Positions 28,233-37,817 of a stretch of 64,000 nt of DNA are shown here, in pieces. This stretch comes from Chitinophaga niabensis. Its GTDB lineage: Bacteria > Bacteroidota > Bacteroidia > Chitinophagales > Chitinophagaceae. The notes beneath the pieces were generated by a model. That model did not search any database. It worked only from the letters and a program-made list of their open reading frames with translations, and had not been told where the DNA came from. The DNA lies in assembly GCF_900129465.1 (NCBI RefSeq), contig NZ_FSRA01000002.1, positions 2,728,001-2,792,000 of the forward strand, written 5' to 3'. Every line of letters starts with the position of its first letter. The stretch's first letter is position 1. Made by a program: the position numbers and the translations under genes.

Positions 28233-30206
28233 ATGTTAAACGCAAAGATTCCTGCAGGCCCAATGGAAGCTAAGTGGGCAGACTATAAAAGCCACGTTAA
28301 ACTGGTGAATCCGGCTAACAAACGTAAGCTGGAGGTAATTATAGTAGGAACCGGTCTTGCCGGAGCCTCTGCTGCTGCTGCTTTGGCTGAACTGGGGTAT
28401 AAAGTAAAAGCGTTTTGTTTTCAGGATAGCGCCCGCCGTGCACACAGTATTGCTGCACAGGGAGGTATCAATGCTGCAAAGAATTACCAGAACGACGGGG
28501 ACTCTGTTTTCCGTTTGTTTTATGATACAGTGAAAGGTGGTGACTATCGTGCCCGTGAAGGAAACGTTTATCGCCTGGCGGAAGTGAGTGCTGCCATCAT
28601 TGACCAATGCGTGGCGCAGGGTGTTCCCTTTGCCCGTGAATATGGCGGATTGCTCAGCAACCGTTCTTTTGGTGGTACACAGGTACAACGTACTTTCTAC
28701 GCCGCCGGCCAAACAGGTCAGCAATTATTGCTGGGTGCCTATTCTGCACTGCAGCGCCAGGTAGCATTAGGTAACGTGAAATTATACAGCCGCCACGAAA
28801 TGCTGGATGTGGTAACGATCGACGGAAAAGCCCGTGGTATCATTGCCCGTGATCTGATCAGTGGTAAACTGGAAAGGCATTTCGGCCATGCCGTATTGCT
28901 TTGCACAGGTGGTTATGGTAACGTGTTCTACCTGTCTACCAATGCCATGGGTTCAAACGTAACAGCAGCCTGGAAAGCGCACAAACGTGGCGCGTACTTT
29001 GGCAACCCCTGCTTCACACAAATTCACCCAACCTGCATACCCGTTTCAGGAGATCATCAGAGTAAACTCACCCTGATGTCTGAATCCCTGCGGAACGACG
29101 GACGCATCTGGGTTCCAAAGAAAAAAGACGACAACCGGAAAGCTGTTGATATTCCCGAAGAAGAAAGGGATTACTACCTGGAAAGAAGATACCCTGCGTT
29201 TGGTAACCTCGTTCCCCGCGACGTGGCTTCACGTGCAGCAAAAGAAAGATGTGATGCCGGCTATGGTGTAGGTACTTCTAAAATGGCCGTATACCTGGAT
29301 TATGCAGATGCTATCGTACGTTATGGTCAGATCGAAGCCAGTAAGAAAGGCCAGGATCACGCCAGCAAAGAAGATATCATCACATGGGGTAAAGCAGTAG
29401 TAGCCGAGAAATACGGTAACCTGTTCGACATGTACGCCAAGATCACCGGCGAAAACCCATATGAAATGCCCATGCGTATCTACCCTGCGGTACACTATAC
29501 CATGGGTGGCCTCTGGGTGGATTATGAACTGATGACCACTGTGCCTGGTTTGTATGCACTGGGAGAAGCTAACTTCTCAGATCACGGTGCTAACCGCCTT
29601 GGTGCTTCCGCATTGATGCAGGGGCTCGCAGATGGTTACTTCGTAATTCCTTACACTATTGGTAACTACCTCGCTGATGAAATTCATACCAAACCTATTC
29701 CGCTGGATCACCCTGCTTTCGTGGAAACAGAGAAAGCTGTACAGGATCAGCTGAACACCCTGATGAACATCAAAGGCGAACATTCCGTAGACCACTTCCA
29801 CAAAGCCCTCGGCAAGATCATGTGGGACAAATGCGGTATGGCCAGGAATGAAGAAGGACTGAAAGAAGCTATCAAAGAAATACAGGCGCTGAAAGCAGAA
29901 TTCTGGAAGAACGTAAGGATTCCGGGTAGTCAGCATGAATTCAACCCTGAGTTGGAAAAAGCTGGCCGTGTGGCAGATTTCATTGAACTGGGTGAACTGA
30001 TGTGCATGGATGCCCTGCAAAGAAGGGAATCCTGCGGTGGTCACTTCCGTGAAGAATCACAGGAAGATGGCGGAGAAGCTTTAAGGGACGATAAGAACTT
30101 CCAATTCGTAGCAGCATGGGAGTATAAAGGCCCAAGCAACTTTGAATTGCATAAAGAAGCCCTGGAGTTTGAGATCGTGAAACCAACCCAGCGTAATTAC
30201 AAATAA
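28233..30206 (+). CDS. sdhA: Succinate dehydrogenase/fumarate reductase flavoprotein subunit
   Basis: This 657-residue protein has a Rossmann FAD motif GTGLAGASAAAALAELG at 39-55. The segment RRAHSIAAQGG has His71 as the likely site of covalent FAD. The substrate-site signature includes HYTMGGLWVDYE and GEANFSDHGANRLGASAL. It oxidises succinate to fumarate in the TCA cycle. Length fits the long B. subtilis/Bacteroidota type. It lies between sdhC and sdhB. Confidence 0.97.
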   Translation: MLNAKIPAGPMEAKWADYKSHVKLVNPANKRKLEVIIVGTGLAGASAAAALAELGYKVKAFCFQDSARRAHSIAAQGGINAAKNYQNDGDSVFRLFYDTVKGGDYRAREGNVYRLAEVSAAIIDQCVAQGVPFAREYGGLLSNRSFGGTQVQRTFYAAGQTGQQLLLGAYSALQRQVALGNVKLYSRHEMLDVVTIDGKARGIIARDLISGKLERHFGHAVLLCTGGYGNVFYLSTNAMGSNVTAAWKAHKRGAYFGNPCFTQIHPTCIPVSGDHQSKLTLMSESLRNDGRIWVPKKKDDNRKAVDIPEEERDYYLERRYPAFGNLVPRDVASRAAKERCDAGYGVGTSKMAVYLDYADAIVRYGQIEASKKGQDHASKEDIITWGKAVVAEKYGNLFDMYAKITGENPYEMPMRIYPAVHYTMGGLWVDYELMTTVPGLYALGEANFSDHGANRLGASALMQGLADGYFVIPYTIGNYLADEIHTKPIPLDHPAFVETEKAVQDQLNTLMNIKGEHSVDHFHKALGKIMWDKCGMARNEEGLKEAIKEIQALKAEFWKNVRIPGSQHEFNPELEKAGRVADFIELGELMCMDALQRRESCGGHFREESQEDGGEALRDDKNFQFVAAWEYKGPSNFELHKEALEFEIVKPTQRNYK

Positions 30207-30238
30207 GGTTTGATAAGGAAAACATAAATCATTTCATT

Positions 30239-30988
30239 ATGAAGCTCACATTAAAGATTTGGCGTCAGCAAAACACCCAGGCTAAAGGGAAGTTCGAATC
30301 CTACGAGGTTTCGGATGTTTCCAAAGACATGTCTTTCCTGGAATTGTTTGATGTGCTGAATGAGCGTTTGATCAACGAAGGCAAAGACCCGGTTGCATTT
30401 GATCACGATTGCCGTGAAGGTATCTGTGGCGCATGCTCTATGTATATTAATGGCCGTGCACACGGTCCCTGGAATGAAACAACTACCTGCCAGTTACACA
30501 TGCGTGCATACAACGATGGCGATACCATTGTTGTAGAACCCTGGCGTGCAGCTGCTTTCCCTGTGATCAAAGACCTGACGGTAGACCGTTCAGCATTTGA
30601 CCGCATCATCCAGGCTGGTGGTTACATCTCTGTAAACACAGGTAATGCCGTAGACGCCAACGCTATTCCTATTGATAAATATGATGCGGATAATGCATTT
30701 GCAGCAGCAGCCTGCATTGGTTGTGGCGCCTGCGTGGCAGCTTGTAAGAACTCTTCTGCGATGCTGTTCACTTCCGCCAAAGTATCTCAACTGGCTTTAT
30801 TGCCACAAGGGCATCCTGAACGTAAGCAACGTGCTATGGACATGGTAGCCCAGATGGATAAAGAAGGTTTCGGTAGTTGCACCAACACCGGCGCCTGTGA
30901 AGCAGAATGCCCCAAAGGTATTTCGCTCACCAACATCGCCCGTTTGAACCGTGAGTTCATCGGAGCCGGTTTGAGCTCAGAAAAGTAA
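30239..30988 (+). CDS. sdhB: Succinate dehydrogenase iron-sulfur subunit
   Basis: This 249-residue protein has three cluster sites. The [2Fe-2S] site uses Cys58, Cys63, Cys66 (CREGICGAC) and Cys84. The other clusters use CIGCGACVAACK near 160 and CTNTGACEAECPKG near 217. The second motif pattern fits [4Fe-4S] plus [3Fe-4S] clusters. It carries electrons from SdhA to the haem anchor. It is the last gene of the operon, followed by a terminator. Confidence 0.97.
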   Translation: MKLTLKIWRQQNTQAKGKFESYEVSDVSKDMSFLELFDVLNERLINEGKDPVAFDHDCREGICGACSMYINGRAHGPWNETTTCQLHMRAYNDGDTIVVEPWRAAAFPVIKDLTVDRSAFDRIIQAGGYISVNTGNAVDANAIPIDKYDADNAFAAAACIGCGACVAACKNSSAMLFTSAKVSQLALLPQGHPERKQRAMDMVAQMDKEGFGSCTNTGACEAECPKGISLTNIARLNREFIGAGLSSEK

Positions 30989-31018
30989 TTTGTATCACAA
31001 ATTCAATATGGTTAAGCA

Positions 31019-31052
31019 AAAAAAGGCGCCCTCTCAGGAGCGCCTTTTTTAT
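31019..31052 (+). terminator. Terminator of sdhCAB
   Basis: AAAAGGCGC (31021-31029) pairs with GCGCCTTTT (31040-31048), followed by further Ts. Confidence 0.88.
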
Positions 31053-31087
31053 TATCTTGGTACTGAACCCAATAACTTGAACAGAAT

Positions 31088-32479
31088 ATGTCAGATAATT
31101 CCCGTCGTAAATTTATCAAGCAACTAGGCAGCACAGCAGCATTAATAGGAGCAGGTTCCCTCAGTGGCCTGGCGGCTGATCCTGCAAAGCAATATATCAT
31201 TCAGCCCACCAAACACAATGTCAGCCCGAATGATAAGATCCGTATCGCAGGTATCGGTATGGGCATCATGGGCTTTGGAGATGTGAGCACAGCCCTGAAA
31301 GTACCGGGTGTGGAACTGGTAGCCGTGGCCGACCTGTATGATGGCCACCTGGAAAAAGCTAAAACCGTGTATGGTAATCATATTTTCACCACCCGCGACT
31401 ATCGTGAGGTACTGGAGCGGAAAGATGTGGATGCCGTGATCATTGCCACACCGGACCATTGGCATGATACCCAGGCTATTGCAGCCATGGAAAAAGGCAA
31501 AGCGGTATACTGCGAAAAACCCATGGTGCAGCAGATCGAAGAAGGCCATAAAGTGATTGCAGCACAAAAACGTACCAAAATGGTACTCCAGGTAGGCAGT
31601 CAGCGTGTAAGCAGCATTGCCCTGGCAGAAGCCAGGAAACGTTACCTGGCAGGGGATATCGGGCAACTGAACATGGTGGAGGCTAAAATGGACAGGCACA
31701 GCGCATTGGGCGCATGGCAATATTCCATTCCTCCGGATGCCTCCCCAAAAACAATTGATTTTGACACATTTCTGAAAGATACGGCCAAGCTGCCCTTTGA
31801 TCCCGTACGCTTTTTCCGCTGGCGGAATTACAAGGCCTATGGCACCGGTGTTCCGGGAGACCTCTTTGTACATCTCATCACAGGTTTACACTTCATGACA
31901 GGCTCCAAAGGCCCTGAGCGCATTTTTGCCAGCGGCAATCTTGTACAATGGAAAGATGGCCGGGATGTACCGGATGTAATGGTAGCCGTATTTGATTACC
32001 CCGCCACCAAAGAACACCCTGCCTTCCAGATGACGCTGCGGGTTAATTTTGCCGATGGCAGCGGGGGAGGGGAATATACCCGCCTGATCGGAACGGAAGG
32101 AGTGCTGGAAATGGGATGGAACGATTTTAAGCTCAAACAGCATAAAGTACCCAAAGCACCGGGTTATGGTGGCTGGGATACCTATAATACTTTCACCAAG
32201 GCCCAGCAGGAGGAATATGTGAAACAATACAATGCCAAATACAGCGCAGCAGATCAGGCTGAACACAAGCCGGAAGAGTCTGTTTATAAGGCCCCTGCGG
32301 GTTATGATGATCGTTACGACCACTTTGTGAACTTCTTTGAGTCCATCCGCAACGGTAAACCCGTTGTAGAAGATGCAACCTTTGGTTTACGCGCTGCCGG
32401 CCCGGCTTTGGCGGTTAATGAGAGCTATTTTAAGAAGAAGGTGATCAATTGGGACCCGGAGAATATGCGAATTATCTGA
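31088..32479 (+). CDS. Gfo/Idh/MocA-family oxidoreductase with twin-arginine signal
   Basis: This 463-residue protein begins with a Tat signal (RRKFIKQLG at residues 6-14, then a short hydrophobic core), so it should be exported folded with its cofactor. The Rossmann motif GIGMGIMGFGD is at 55-65 and the EKP motif of the family is at 143-145. The C-terminal part is the family's beta-sheet substrate domain (DPVRFFRWRNYKAYGTGVPGD). Exported members in Bacteroidota often act on glycosides or sugar derivatives using tightly bound NAD(P). The exact reaction is unknown. It is followed 38 bp later by the S9A peptidase. Confidence 0.92.
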   Translation: MSDNSRRKFIKQLGSTAALIGAGSLSGLAADPAKQYIIQPTKHNVSPNDKIRIAGIGMGIMGFGDVSTALKVPGVELVAVADLYDGHLEKAKTVYGNHIFTTRDYREVLERKDVDAVIIATPDHWHDTQAIAAMEKGKAVYCEKPMVQQIEEGHKVIAAQKRTKMVLQVGSQRVSSIALAEARKRYLAGDIGQLNMVEAKMDRHSALGAWQYSIPPDASPKTIDFDTFLKDTAKLPFDPVRFFRWRNYKAYGTGVPGDLFVHLITGLHFMTGSKGPERIFASGNLVQWKDGRDVPDVMVAVFDYPATKEHPAFQMTLRVNFADGSGGGEYTRLIGTEGVLEMGWNDFKLKQHKVPKAPGYGGWDTYNTFTKAQQEEYVKQYNAKYSAADQAEHKPEESVYKAPAGYDDRYDHFVNFFESIRNGKPVVEDATFGLRAAGPALAVNESYFKKKVINWDPENMRII

Positions 32480-32517
32480 TTTATCGTTAAATTCAGTGAT
32501 CCTAAACCTGTATCAAT

Positions 32518-34644
32518 ATGAAGCATTATGTTTTCCCGCTACTTGCCGTTACAACCATAATGGCTTGTAACACCACCGAAAAAAAGAAAGAGCAAATGAA
32601 TGTGACGCCGCCGACAGTTGAAAAGATCAAAAAGGAATTAACGACTAACGGAGATACCCGTATCGATAATTATTACTGGCTCAATGAACGCGAGAACCCA
32701 AAAGTGATCGCATACCTCACTGCAGAGAATAAATACCTGGACACGATGCTGTCTCCCGTGAAGGAATTCAGGGGAAAGCTGTATGAAGAAATGAAAGGCC
32801 GCATCAAGGAAAAAGATGAAAGTGTGCCTTATTTCGAAAACGGTTACCTGTATTACACCCGCTTTGAAGAAGGAAAGGAGTATCCTATTCACTGCCGCAA
32901 AAAAGGCAGCAGCAGCGCTCCTGAAGAAATAATGCTGAATGTGAATGATATGGCAAAAGGCCATGAATTCTTCAACGTGTCAGGCCTGAATGTTAGTACT
33001 GATAACAAGCTGCTCGCTTATGGCGTGGATACAGTCAGCCGTAGGAAATACACCCTGTATGTAAAGAACCTGGAAACAGGTGAACTACTGAAAGATGTGA
33101 TTGCCGAAACAACCGGTGGTTCCACCTGGGCGAACGATAACAAAACATTGTTCTATACCCGTAAGAACCCCACCACGCTTCGTTCTGAAAGGATTTTAAA
33201 ACACCTGCTGGGAACAGAAGCAGCTGCTGATAAAGAAGTATACTTTGAAAAGGATGAAACGTACAACACCTACGTGTATAAGACCAAATCAAAGAAATAC
33301 CTCGTGATCGGCAGCGGCAGTACGCTTTCTTCCGAATACCGTATCCTGGATGCGGATAAACCAGAGGGAACATTCAAAGTATTTCATCCCCGTGAAAAGG
33401 ATATGTTGTACGACATTGATCACAGAGGGGATAAATTCTTTATCGTTACCAACTGGGAAGCAAAGAATTTCCGTTTGATGGAATCCCCGCTGGATAAAAC
33501 TTCCAAAGAGAACTGGAAAGAAGTGATCCCTCACCGCAGCGATGTATTACTGCAGGGCCTGGACCTCTTTACAGATCATATGGTACTCAGCGAACGTAAG
33601 AATGGATTGTCCCAGCTGCGGATCATCAACACTACCACCAAACAGGAACACTATCTTGATTTTGGCGAACCGGCATACGTAGCCTACAGTGGTGCCAATC
33701 CGGAAATGGATTCTAAAATACTGCGTTACGGATACACTTCCCTCACTACGCCCAGCTCCACTTTTGATTACAACATGGATACAAAAGAAAAAGAGCTGAA
33801 GAAACAACAGGAAGTGATCGGCGGATATGATCCGAAGAATTATGTAACAGAAAGACTGATGGCGAAAGCTACAGACGGCACAATGGTACCCATCTCCCTG
33901 GTCTATAAAAAAGGATTTGAGAAGAACGGACAGAAACCCTTGCTGCTCTATGGTTACGGTTCTTACGGTAACTCCATTGAACCAACCTTTTCTTCCAACC
34001 GTATCAGCCTGCTGGACCGTGGATTTTGTTATGCTATTGCACACATCAGAGGCGGACAGGAAATGGGAAGGCAATGGTATGAAGATGGAAAGATGTTTAA
34101 AAAGAAGAACACTTTTACGGACTTCATTGATTGCGCAGAATACCTGATCGCACAGAAATTTACCAGCAAAGAACATCTCTATGCCATGGGCGGAAGCGCA
34201 GGCGGATTACTGATGGGTGCTGTGGTAAATATGCGGCCTGATCTCTGGCATGGCGTGGTAGCTGCTGTACCTTTCGTAGATGTGGTAACCACTATGCTGG
34301 ATGAAAGCATTCCTTTAACAACCGGTGAGTTTGACGAATGGGGTAATCCAAAGAACAAAGATTCTTACGATTACATGAAGTCTTATTCTCCTTATGATAA
34401 TGTAGAAAAGAAAGCATATCCTAATATGCTGGTAACAACCGGCCTGCATGATTCCCAGGTGCAATATTTTGAACCTGCCAAATGGGTGGCCAAGTTGCGT
34501 GAACTAAAAACAGATAATAACCTGTTACTGATGGAAACCAATATGGAAGCCGGCCACGGCGGTGCTTCCGGAAGGTTTAAAGCCATTAAGGATGTTGCAT
34601 TGCAATATGCCTTCCTGCTTCACCTGGAAGGGATCGACAAATAA
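32518..34644 (+). CDS. S9A oligopeptidase (oligopeptidase B-like) lipoprotein
   Basis: This 708-residue protein has a lipoprotein signal (TTIMAC, Cys at 17). A beta-propeller covers roughly residues 100-440, followed by an alpha/beta-hydrolase domain. The catalytic triad is Ser560 (GGSAGG), Asp645 (HDSQV) and His680 (AGHGG). The segment GEFDEWGNP is typical of oligopeptidase B, which cuts short peptides after Arg or Lys. E. coli PtrB is cytosolic, whereas this one appears envelope-anchored. It is probably a scavenging or peptide-trimming enzyme. Confidence 0.95.
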   Translation: MKHYVFPLLAVTTIMACNTTEKKKEQMNVTPPTVEKIKKELTTNGDTRIDNYYWLNERENPKVIAYLTAENKYLDTMLSPVKEFRGKLYEEMKGRIKEKDESVPYFENGYLYYTRFEEGKEYPIHCRKKGSSSAPEEIMLNVNDMAKGHEFFNVSGLNVSTDNKLLAYGVDTVSRRKYTLYVKNLETGELLKDVIAETTGGSTWANDNKTLFYTRKNPTTLRSERILKHLLGTEAAADKEVYFEKDETYNTYVYKTKSKKYLVIGSGSTLSSEYRILDADKPEGTFKVFHPREKDMLYDIDHRGDKFFIVTNWEAKNFRLMESPLDKTSKENWKEVIPHRSDVLLQGLDLFTDHMVLSERKNGLSQLRIINTTTKQEHYLDFGEPAYVAYSGANPEMDSKILRYGYTSLTTPSSTFDYNMDTKEKELKKQQEVIGGYDPKNYVTERLMAKATDGTMVPISLVYKKGFEKNGQKPLLLYGYGSYGNSIEPTFSSNRISLLDRGFCYAIAHIRGGQEMGRQWYEDGKMFKKKNTFTDFIDCAEYLIAQKFTSKEHLYAMGGSAGGLLMGAVVNMRPDLWHGVVAAVPFVDVVTTMLDESIPLTTGEFDEWGNPKNKDSYDYMKSYSPYDNVEKKAYPNMLVTTGLHDSQVQYFEPAKWVAKLRELKTDNNLLLMETNMEAGHGGASGRFKAIKDVALQYAFLLHLEGIDK

Positions 34645-34651
34645 CCTTGAG

Positions 34652-34684
34652 TTTGCGTAGGGATGTACATCATTCCTACGCAAA
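34652..34684. terminator. Hairpin shared by convergent genes, overlapping the HdeD stop codon
   Basis: TTTGCGTAGG (34652-34661) pairs with CCTACGCAAA (34675-34684), and inner bases extend the stem to about 14 pairs. The right arm contains the TAG stop of the minus-strand gene. ATTTCTTT follows on the plus strand. Confidence 0.7.
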
Positions 34685-35230
34685 TTTCTTTAGCCTTGCA
34701 CCTACCGTGATCAGAAAGATCCCAAAGAACAGAGCGTAGATGCCCAGCCACCAGGAAATAACAACCACACCTGCCAGTGGCTGCATAAACAGTAACACCC
34801 CAAAGATGATAGAGAAAACACCCGCCACCACAAGCATCCATTCATGCTGAATTTCTTTCCGCAGGCGTACAGCCAGTATAATTTCAAGGATACCGGTCAC
34901 TACAGACCAGAGCGCTATGAGCCCAACCATAAAAACCAGGGTAATACCGGGCATGGATAAACAAACAATGCCAGCCACAATACCCAGCAGGCCTTCCAGT
35001 ACTAAAACCCACCAATGCGTATCCGTTTTCCGGATCCTGAAACCATGAGCGAGGGAGAAGATCCCATCCACCAAAAAATAAGCACCAAGGAATACTACAA
35101 GGATAGAAAGGGTAATGGATGGCCAGACAAAAGCCATTACAGCAAAAAGTATCGCCAGTACGCCCCGCAGGACCATTAACCACCAGTATTTAGCAAGTTC
35201 ACGGATCATAAAAGCTTTTTGATTATTCAT
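34676..35230 (-). CDS. HdeD-family membrane protein (DUF308)
   Basis: This 184-residue protein has six hydrophobic segments arranged as three similar helix pairs, the DUF308 repeat (GVLAILFAVMAFVWPSITL, GLLGIVAGIVCLSMPGITL, GVFSIIFGVLLFMQPLAGV). HdeD in E. coli is linked to acid resistance at high cell density. The function of the wider family is not known. The gene is alone and its last codons form one arm of a terminator hairpin. Confidence 0.9.
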   Translation of the reverse strand: MNNQKAFMIRELAKYWWLMVLRGVLAILFAVMAFVWPSITLSILVVFLGAYFLVDGIFSLAHGFRIRKTDTHWWVLVLEGLLGIVAGIVCLSMPGITLVFMVGLIALWSVVTGILEIILAVRLRKEIQHEWMLVVAGVFSIIFGVLLFMQPLAGVVVISWWLGIYALFFGIFLITVGARLKKFA

Positions 35231-35351
35231 AGTAAACAGGTGCCACCAAAAATTGTTCGATGTGGTTTCCTGCTGTCAATGGGTAGTTATTAACAAAAAA
35301 TCACATGCGAACAGCCATTCAGGATTCTAAAAAGATATCCCCGATATTTCG

Positions 35352-35359
35352 TAACTTTG
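35352..35359 (+). promoter_or_regulatory. -7 promoter element of the ABC-F gene
   Basis: TAACTTTG matches the Bacteroidota -7 box; the -33 element is not clear. Its position inside the longest possible reading frame supports the start at 35389. Confidence 0.55.
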
Positions 35360-35388
35360 CGGCTTCAAAATTTCAATTAGTCAGCACA

Positions 35389-37032
35389 ATGATCAGTGTA
35401 AAAAACGTCACGCTCTCTTTCGGTAAAAGGGTATTGTTCGATGAGGTGAACCTCAACTTTACGAAGGGAAACTGCTATGGTGTTATCGGCGCCAACGGAG
35501 CGGGGAAATCTACTTTCCTCAAGATACTGTCCGGCGAGATAGAGCCTAATAAGGGTACGGTAGAGATTACGCCGGGTGAACGTATGTCCGTGCTCAAGCA
35601 GAACCACTATGAGTTTGATGAAGTTACCGTATTGAATGCGGTGCTTATGGGAAATAAAAAGCTTTGGGAAATTGCCCACGAACGGGATACTATATACGCT
35701 AAGGAAGACTTTACCGAAGAAGACGGCATGCGTGCAGGTGAACTGGAAGCAGAATATGGCGAAATGGGCGGTTACACCGCAGAAAGTGATGCGGGAGTAC
35801 TGCTGGGCGACCTGGGAGTGAAAGAAGACATGCACGGCATTCTCATGAAGGAACTGAGTGGTGCCCTGAAAGTAAGGGTATTGCTGGCACAGGCCCTGTT
35901 CGGTAATCCGGACATACTGCTGCTGGATGAGCCTACCAACCACCTGGACGTTGAAACCATCGGCTGGTTGGAGAACTTCCTCGCTGATTATGAGAACATT
36001 GTGATCGTGGTGAGTCACGACAGGCACTTCCTCGATGCAGTTTGTACACACGTGGCAGACGTTGACCGTGCTAAGATCAAGATCTTCACCGGTAACTATA
36101 CTTTCTGGTACGAATCCAGCCAGTTGATTGCCCGCCAGGTGAATGATAAGAACAAGAAGATGGAAGAGAAGCGGAAAGACCTCCTGGACTTTATCGCCCG
36201 GTTCAGTGCTAACGCCTCTAAATCCAAACAGGCTACTTCCCGTAAGAAAGCTTTGGAAAAACTGGTGATAGAAGACATCGAACCATCCAGCCGTAAATAC
36301 CCGGGTATCATCTTTAAGCAACAGCGGGAAGTGGGTAACCAGATCCTGAATGTAGAGAAACTGGAGAAAACCATCGATGGCCGTAAGATCTTCAGCGATG
36401 TGAGCTTCTCTGTAAATAAAGGGGATAAGATCGCCTTCCTGTCTAAAGACCACCTGGCCCTCACTACTTTCTTTGATATCATCAACGGAGAGCAGCAGGC
36501 AGACAGTGGTAAGCTGGAATGGGGTACTACCGTTACCAAAGCATACCTGCCTGATGATAACGCCAAGTTCTTCACAGGAGACTATAACCTGATGGACTGG
36601 CTGCGTCAGTTTGTTCCGCCACACATTACAACAGATGTGGATGAACCATTCCTGCGCGGTTTCCTGGGTAAAATGCTCTTCAGCGGAGACGAAGTGATGA
36701 AGAAAACTTCCGTATTGAGCGGAGGGGAGAAAGTGCGTTGCATGGTGTCCCGTATGATGCTGCAGGACCCTAACGTGGTGATCCTGGACGAACCTACCAA
36801 CCACCTTGACCTGGAATCTATCCAGTCCTTCAACGAAAGCATGAAAGACTTCAAGGGTATTGTGCTCTTCACCACCCATGACCATACCTTCATGCAATCC
36901 GTGGCCACCCGTATCATTGAGATCACACCGGCTGGTATTATCGACCGCCTGACCACCTTTGATGAATACCTGGCGGATGAGCGCATCAAAGCCCTGCGTG
37001 CTGAGATGTACGGAGAAGCAGTAACGGCGTAA
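35389..37032 (+). CDS. ABC-F ATPase of the YbiT type with a degenerate second Walker A
   Basis: The start is the ATG at 35389 (547 residues, MISVKNVTLSFG); a frame from 35305 runs through the promoter. It is a soluble twin-ABC protein without membrane domains. The order of segments (VLNAVLMGNKKLWEI, CTHVADVDRAKIKIFTGNY, RFSANASKSKQATSR) matches E. coli YbiT closely. NBD1 has an intact P-loop GANGAGKST at 34-42 and Walker B DEPTNHLD, but its signature is LSGAL (156-160). NBD2 has a good signature LSGGE (443-447) and Walker B, but its P-loop is replaced by SKDHLALTT (352-360), lacking the Gly and Lys. ABC-F proteins act on the ribosomal E site. Confidence 0.95.
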   Translation: MISVKNVTLSFGKRVLFDEVNLNFTKGNCYGVIGANGAGKSTFLKILSGEIEPNKGTVEITPGERMSVLKQNHYEFDEVTVLNAVLMGNKKLWEIAHERDTIYAKEDFTEEDGMRAGELEAEYGEMGGYTAESDAGVLLGDLGVKEDMHGILMKELSGALKVRVLLAQALFGNPDILLLDEPTNHLDVETIGWLENFLADYENIVIVVSHDRHFLDAVCTHVADVDRAKIKIFTGNYTFWYESSQLIARQVNDKNKKMEEKRKDLLDFIARFSANASKSKQATSRKKALEKLVIEDIEPSSRKYPGIIFKQQREVGNQILNVEKLEKTIDGRKIFSDVSFSVNKGDKIAFLSKDHLALTTFFDIINGEQQADSGKLEWGTTVTKAYLPDDNAKFFTGDYNLMDWLRQFVPPHITTDVDEPFLRGFLGKMLFSGDEVMKKTSVLSGGEKVRCMVSRMMLQDPNVVILDEPTNHLDLESIQSFNESMKDFKGIVLFTTHDHTFMQSVATRIIEITPAGIIDRLTTFDEYLADERIKALRAEMYGEAVTA

Positions 37033-37060
37033 ATAGAAATGAGAAATAATATAAAATGCA

Positions 37061-37092
37061 AAAGAGCGGAGGTTTACTTCCGCTCTTTTTTT
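37061..37092 (+). terminator. Terminator of the ABC-F gene
   Basis: AAAGAGCGGA (37061-37070) pairs with TCCGCTCTTT (37079-37088), followed by TTTTT. Confidence 0.9.
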
Positions 37093-37124
37093 ATGGGTTA
37101 CTTTTTTGGGTATTAGCTCTCTGT

Positions 37125-37520
37125 TCAGAGATATTCTTCAATTACTTTCATCTTTGATTTGTCCAATGGCTTAGTGATATAAGCCATCAGCTCAGGTGTT
37201 TTCTTCACTTTTTCCATATCCTGGATGTTCATGGAAGAAGAACACATAATAATAGGCACATGCTGCCGCAGGCGTGTTTTTAACTCCCGGAAAGCCTCAA
37301 TGAAATCCCACCCGTTCATTCTTTGCATATTCATATCCAGGATGATCAGGCAAGGCAGGTTCTTGGCTGCAAATGAATTCAGGTTCTCAATAGCATCCTC
37401 GGCAGACAAAAAAGAATTCACAGCCACATTCCAACCCTGTAAACCGAACATCTTCTTTACAATAAAGTGGAAAATCTCATCGTCGTCGATCACATAAACT
37501 ACCTTATTCGTATTTGCCAT
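37125..37520 (-). CDS. Single-domain response regulator
   Basis: The likely start is the ATG at 37520 (131 residues, MANTNKVVYVIDDDE); a frame from 37580 adds 20 residues. It has a receiver domain only, with acidic pocket D12/D13, phospho-acceptor Asp62 (LIILDMNMQRMNGWDF) and Lys in ITKPLDKSK. There is no output domain, so it must act by protein contacts, as in CheY-like or phosphorelay proteins. No histidine kinase lies nearby. The 297 bp upstream are very AT-rich (37660-37700) and contain the terminator of the next gene. Confidence 0.92.
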   Translation of the reverse strand: MANTNKVVYVIDDDEIFHFIVKKMFGLQGWNVAVNSFLSAEDAIENLNSFAAKNLPCLIILDMNMQRMNGWDFIEAFRELKTRLRQHVPIIMCSSSMNIQDMEKVKKTPELMAYITKPLDKSKMKVIEEYL

Positions 37521-37754
37521 GTCATAAATATTATCGAATAGCTCCATAATTTGGTCTGGTTTCAAAAGGCTAACCTGCAATTCAGGTTCACAAGCAACTT
37601 GGTCTCAGCATATTCTGAACATACACCCCGGGAAAACGCTGTATAAATGCTCCGCAAAGAAAGTTAAATTTATTATATTATTATATATATTTTTTATTCA
37701 ATAACCAATCTTTAACAACCACATAGGCTTCAAATGGCCTCTTGGAAATAAAAG

Positions 37755-37784
37755 AAAAGGTGCGGCTACAGCCGCACCTTTCTC
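37755..37784 (-). terminator. Terminator of the coiled-coil membrane protein
   Basis: AAGGTGCGGC (37757-37766) pairs with GCCGCACCTT (37771-37780). On the minus strand it continues into a T-rich tract. Confidence 0.8.
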
Positions 37785-37817
37785 AGATGAATGTTGGATA
37801 TATCTATCTAAAGTTTC

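Noticed and set aside
35377..36897. A 506-codon open frame antisense to the ABC-F gene
   Set aside because: It mirrors codon use of the real gene on the other strand, has no start context, and its protein has no domain or repeat sense.
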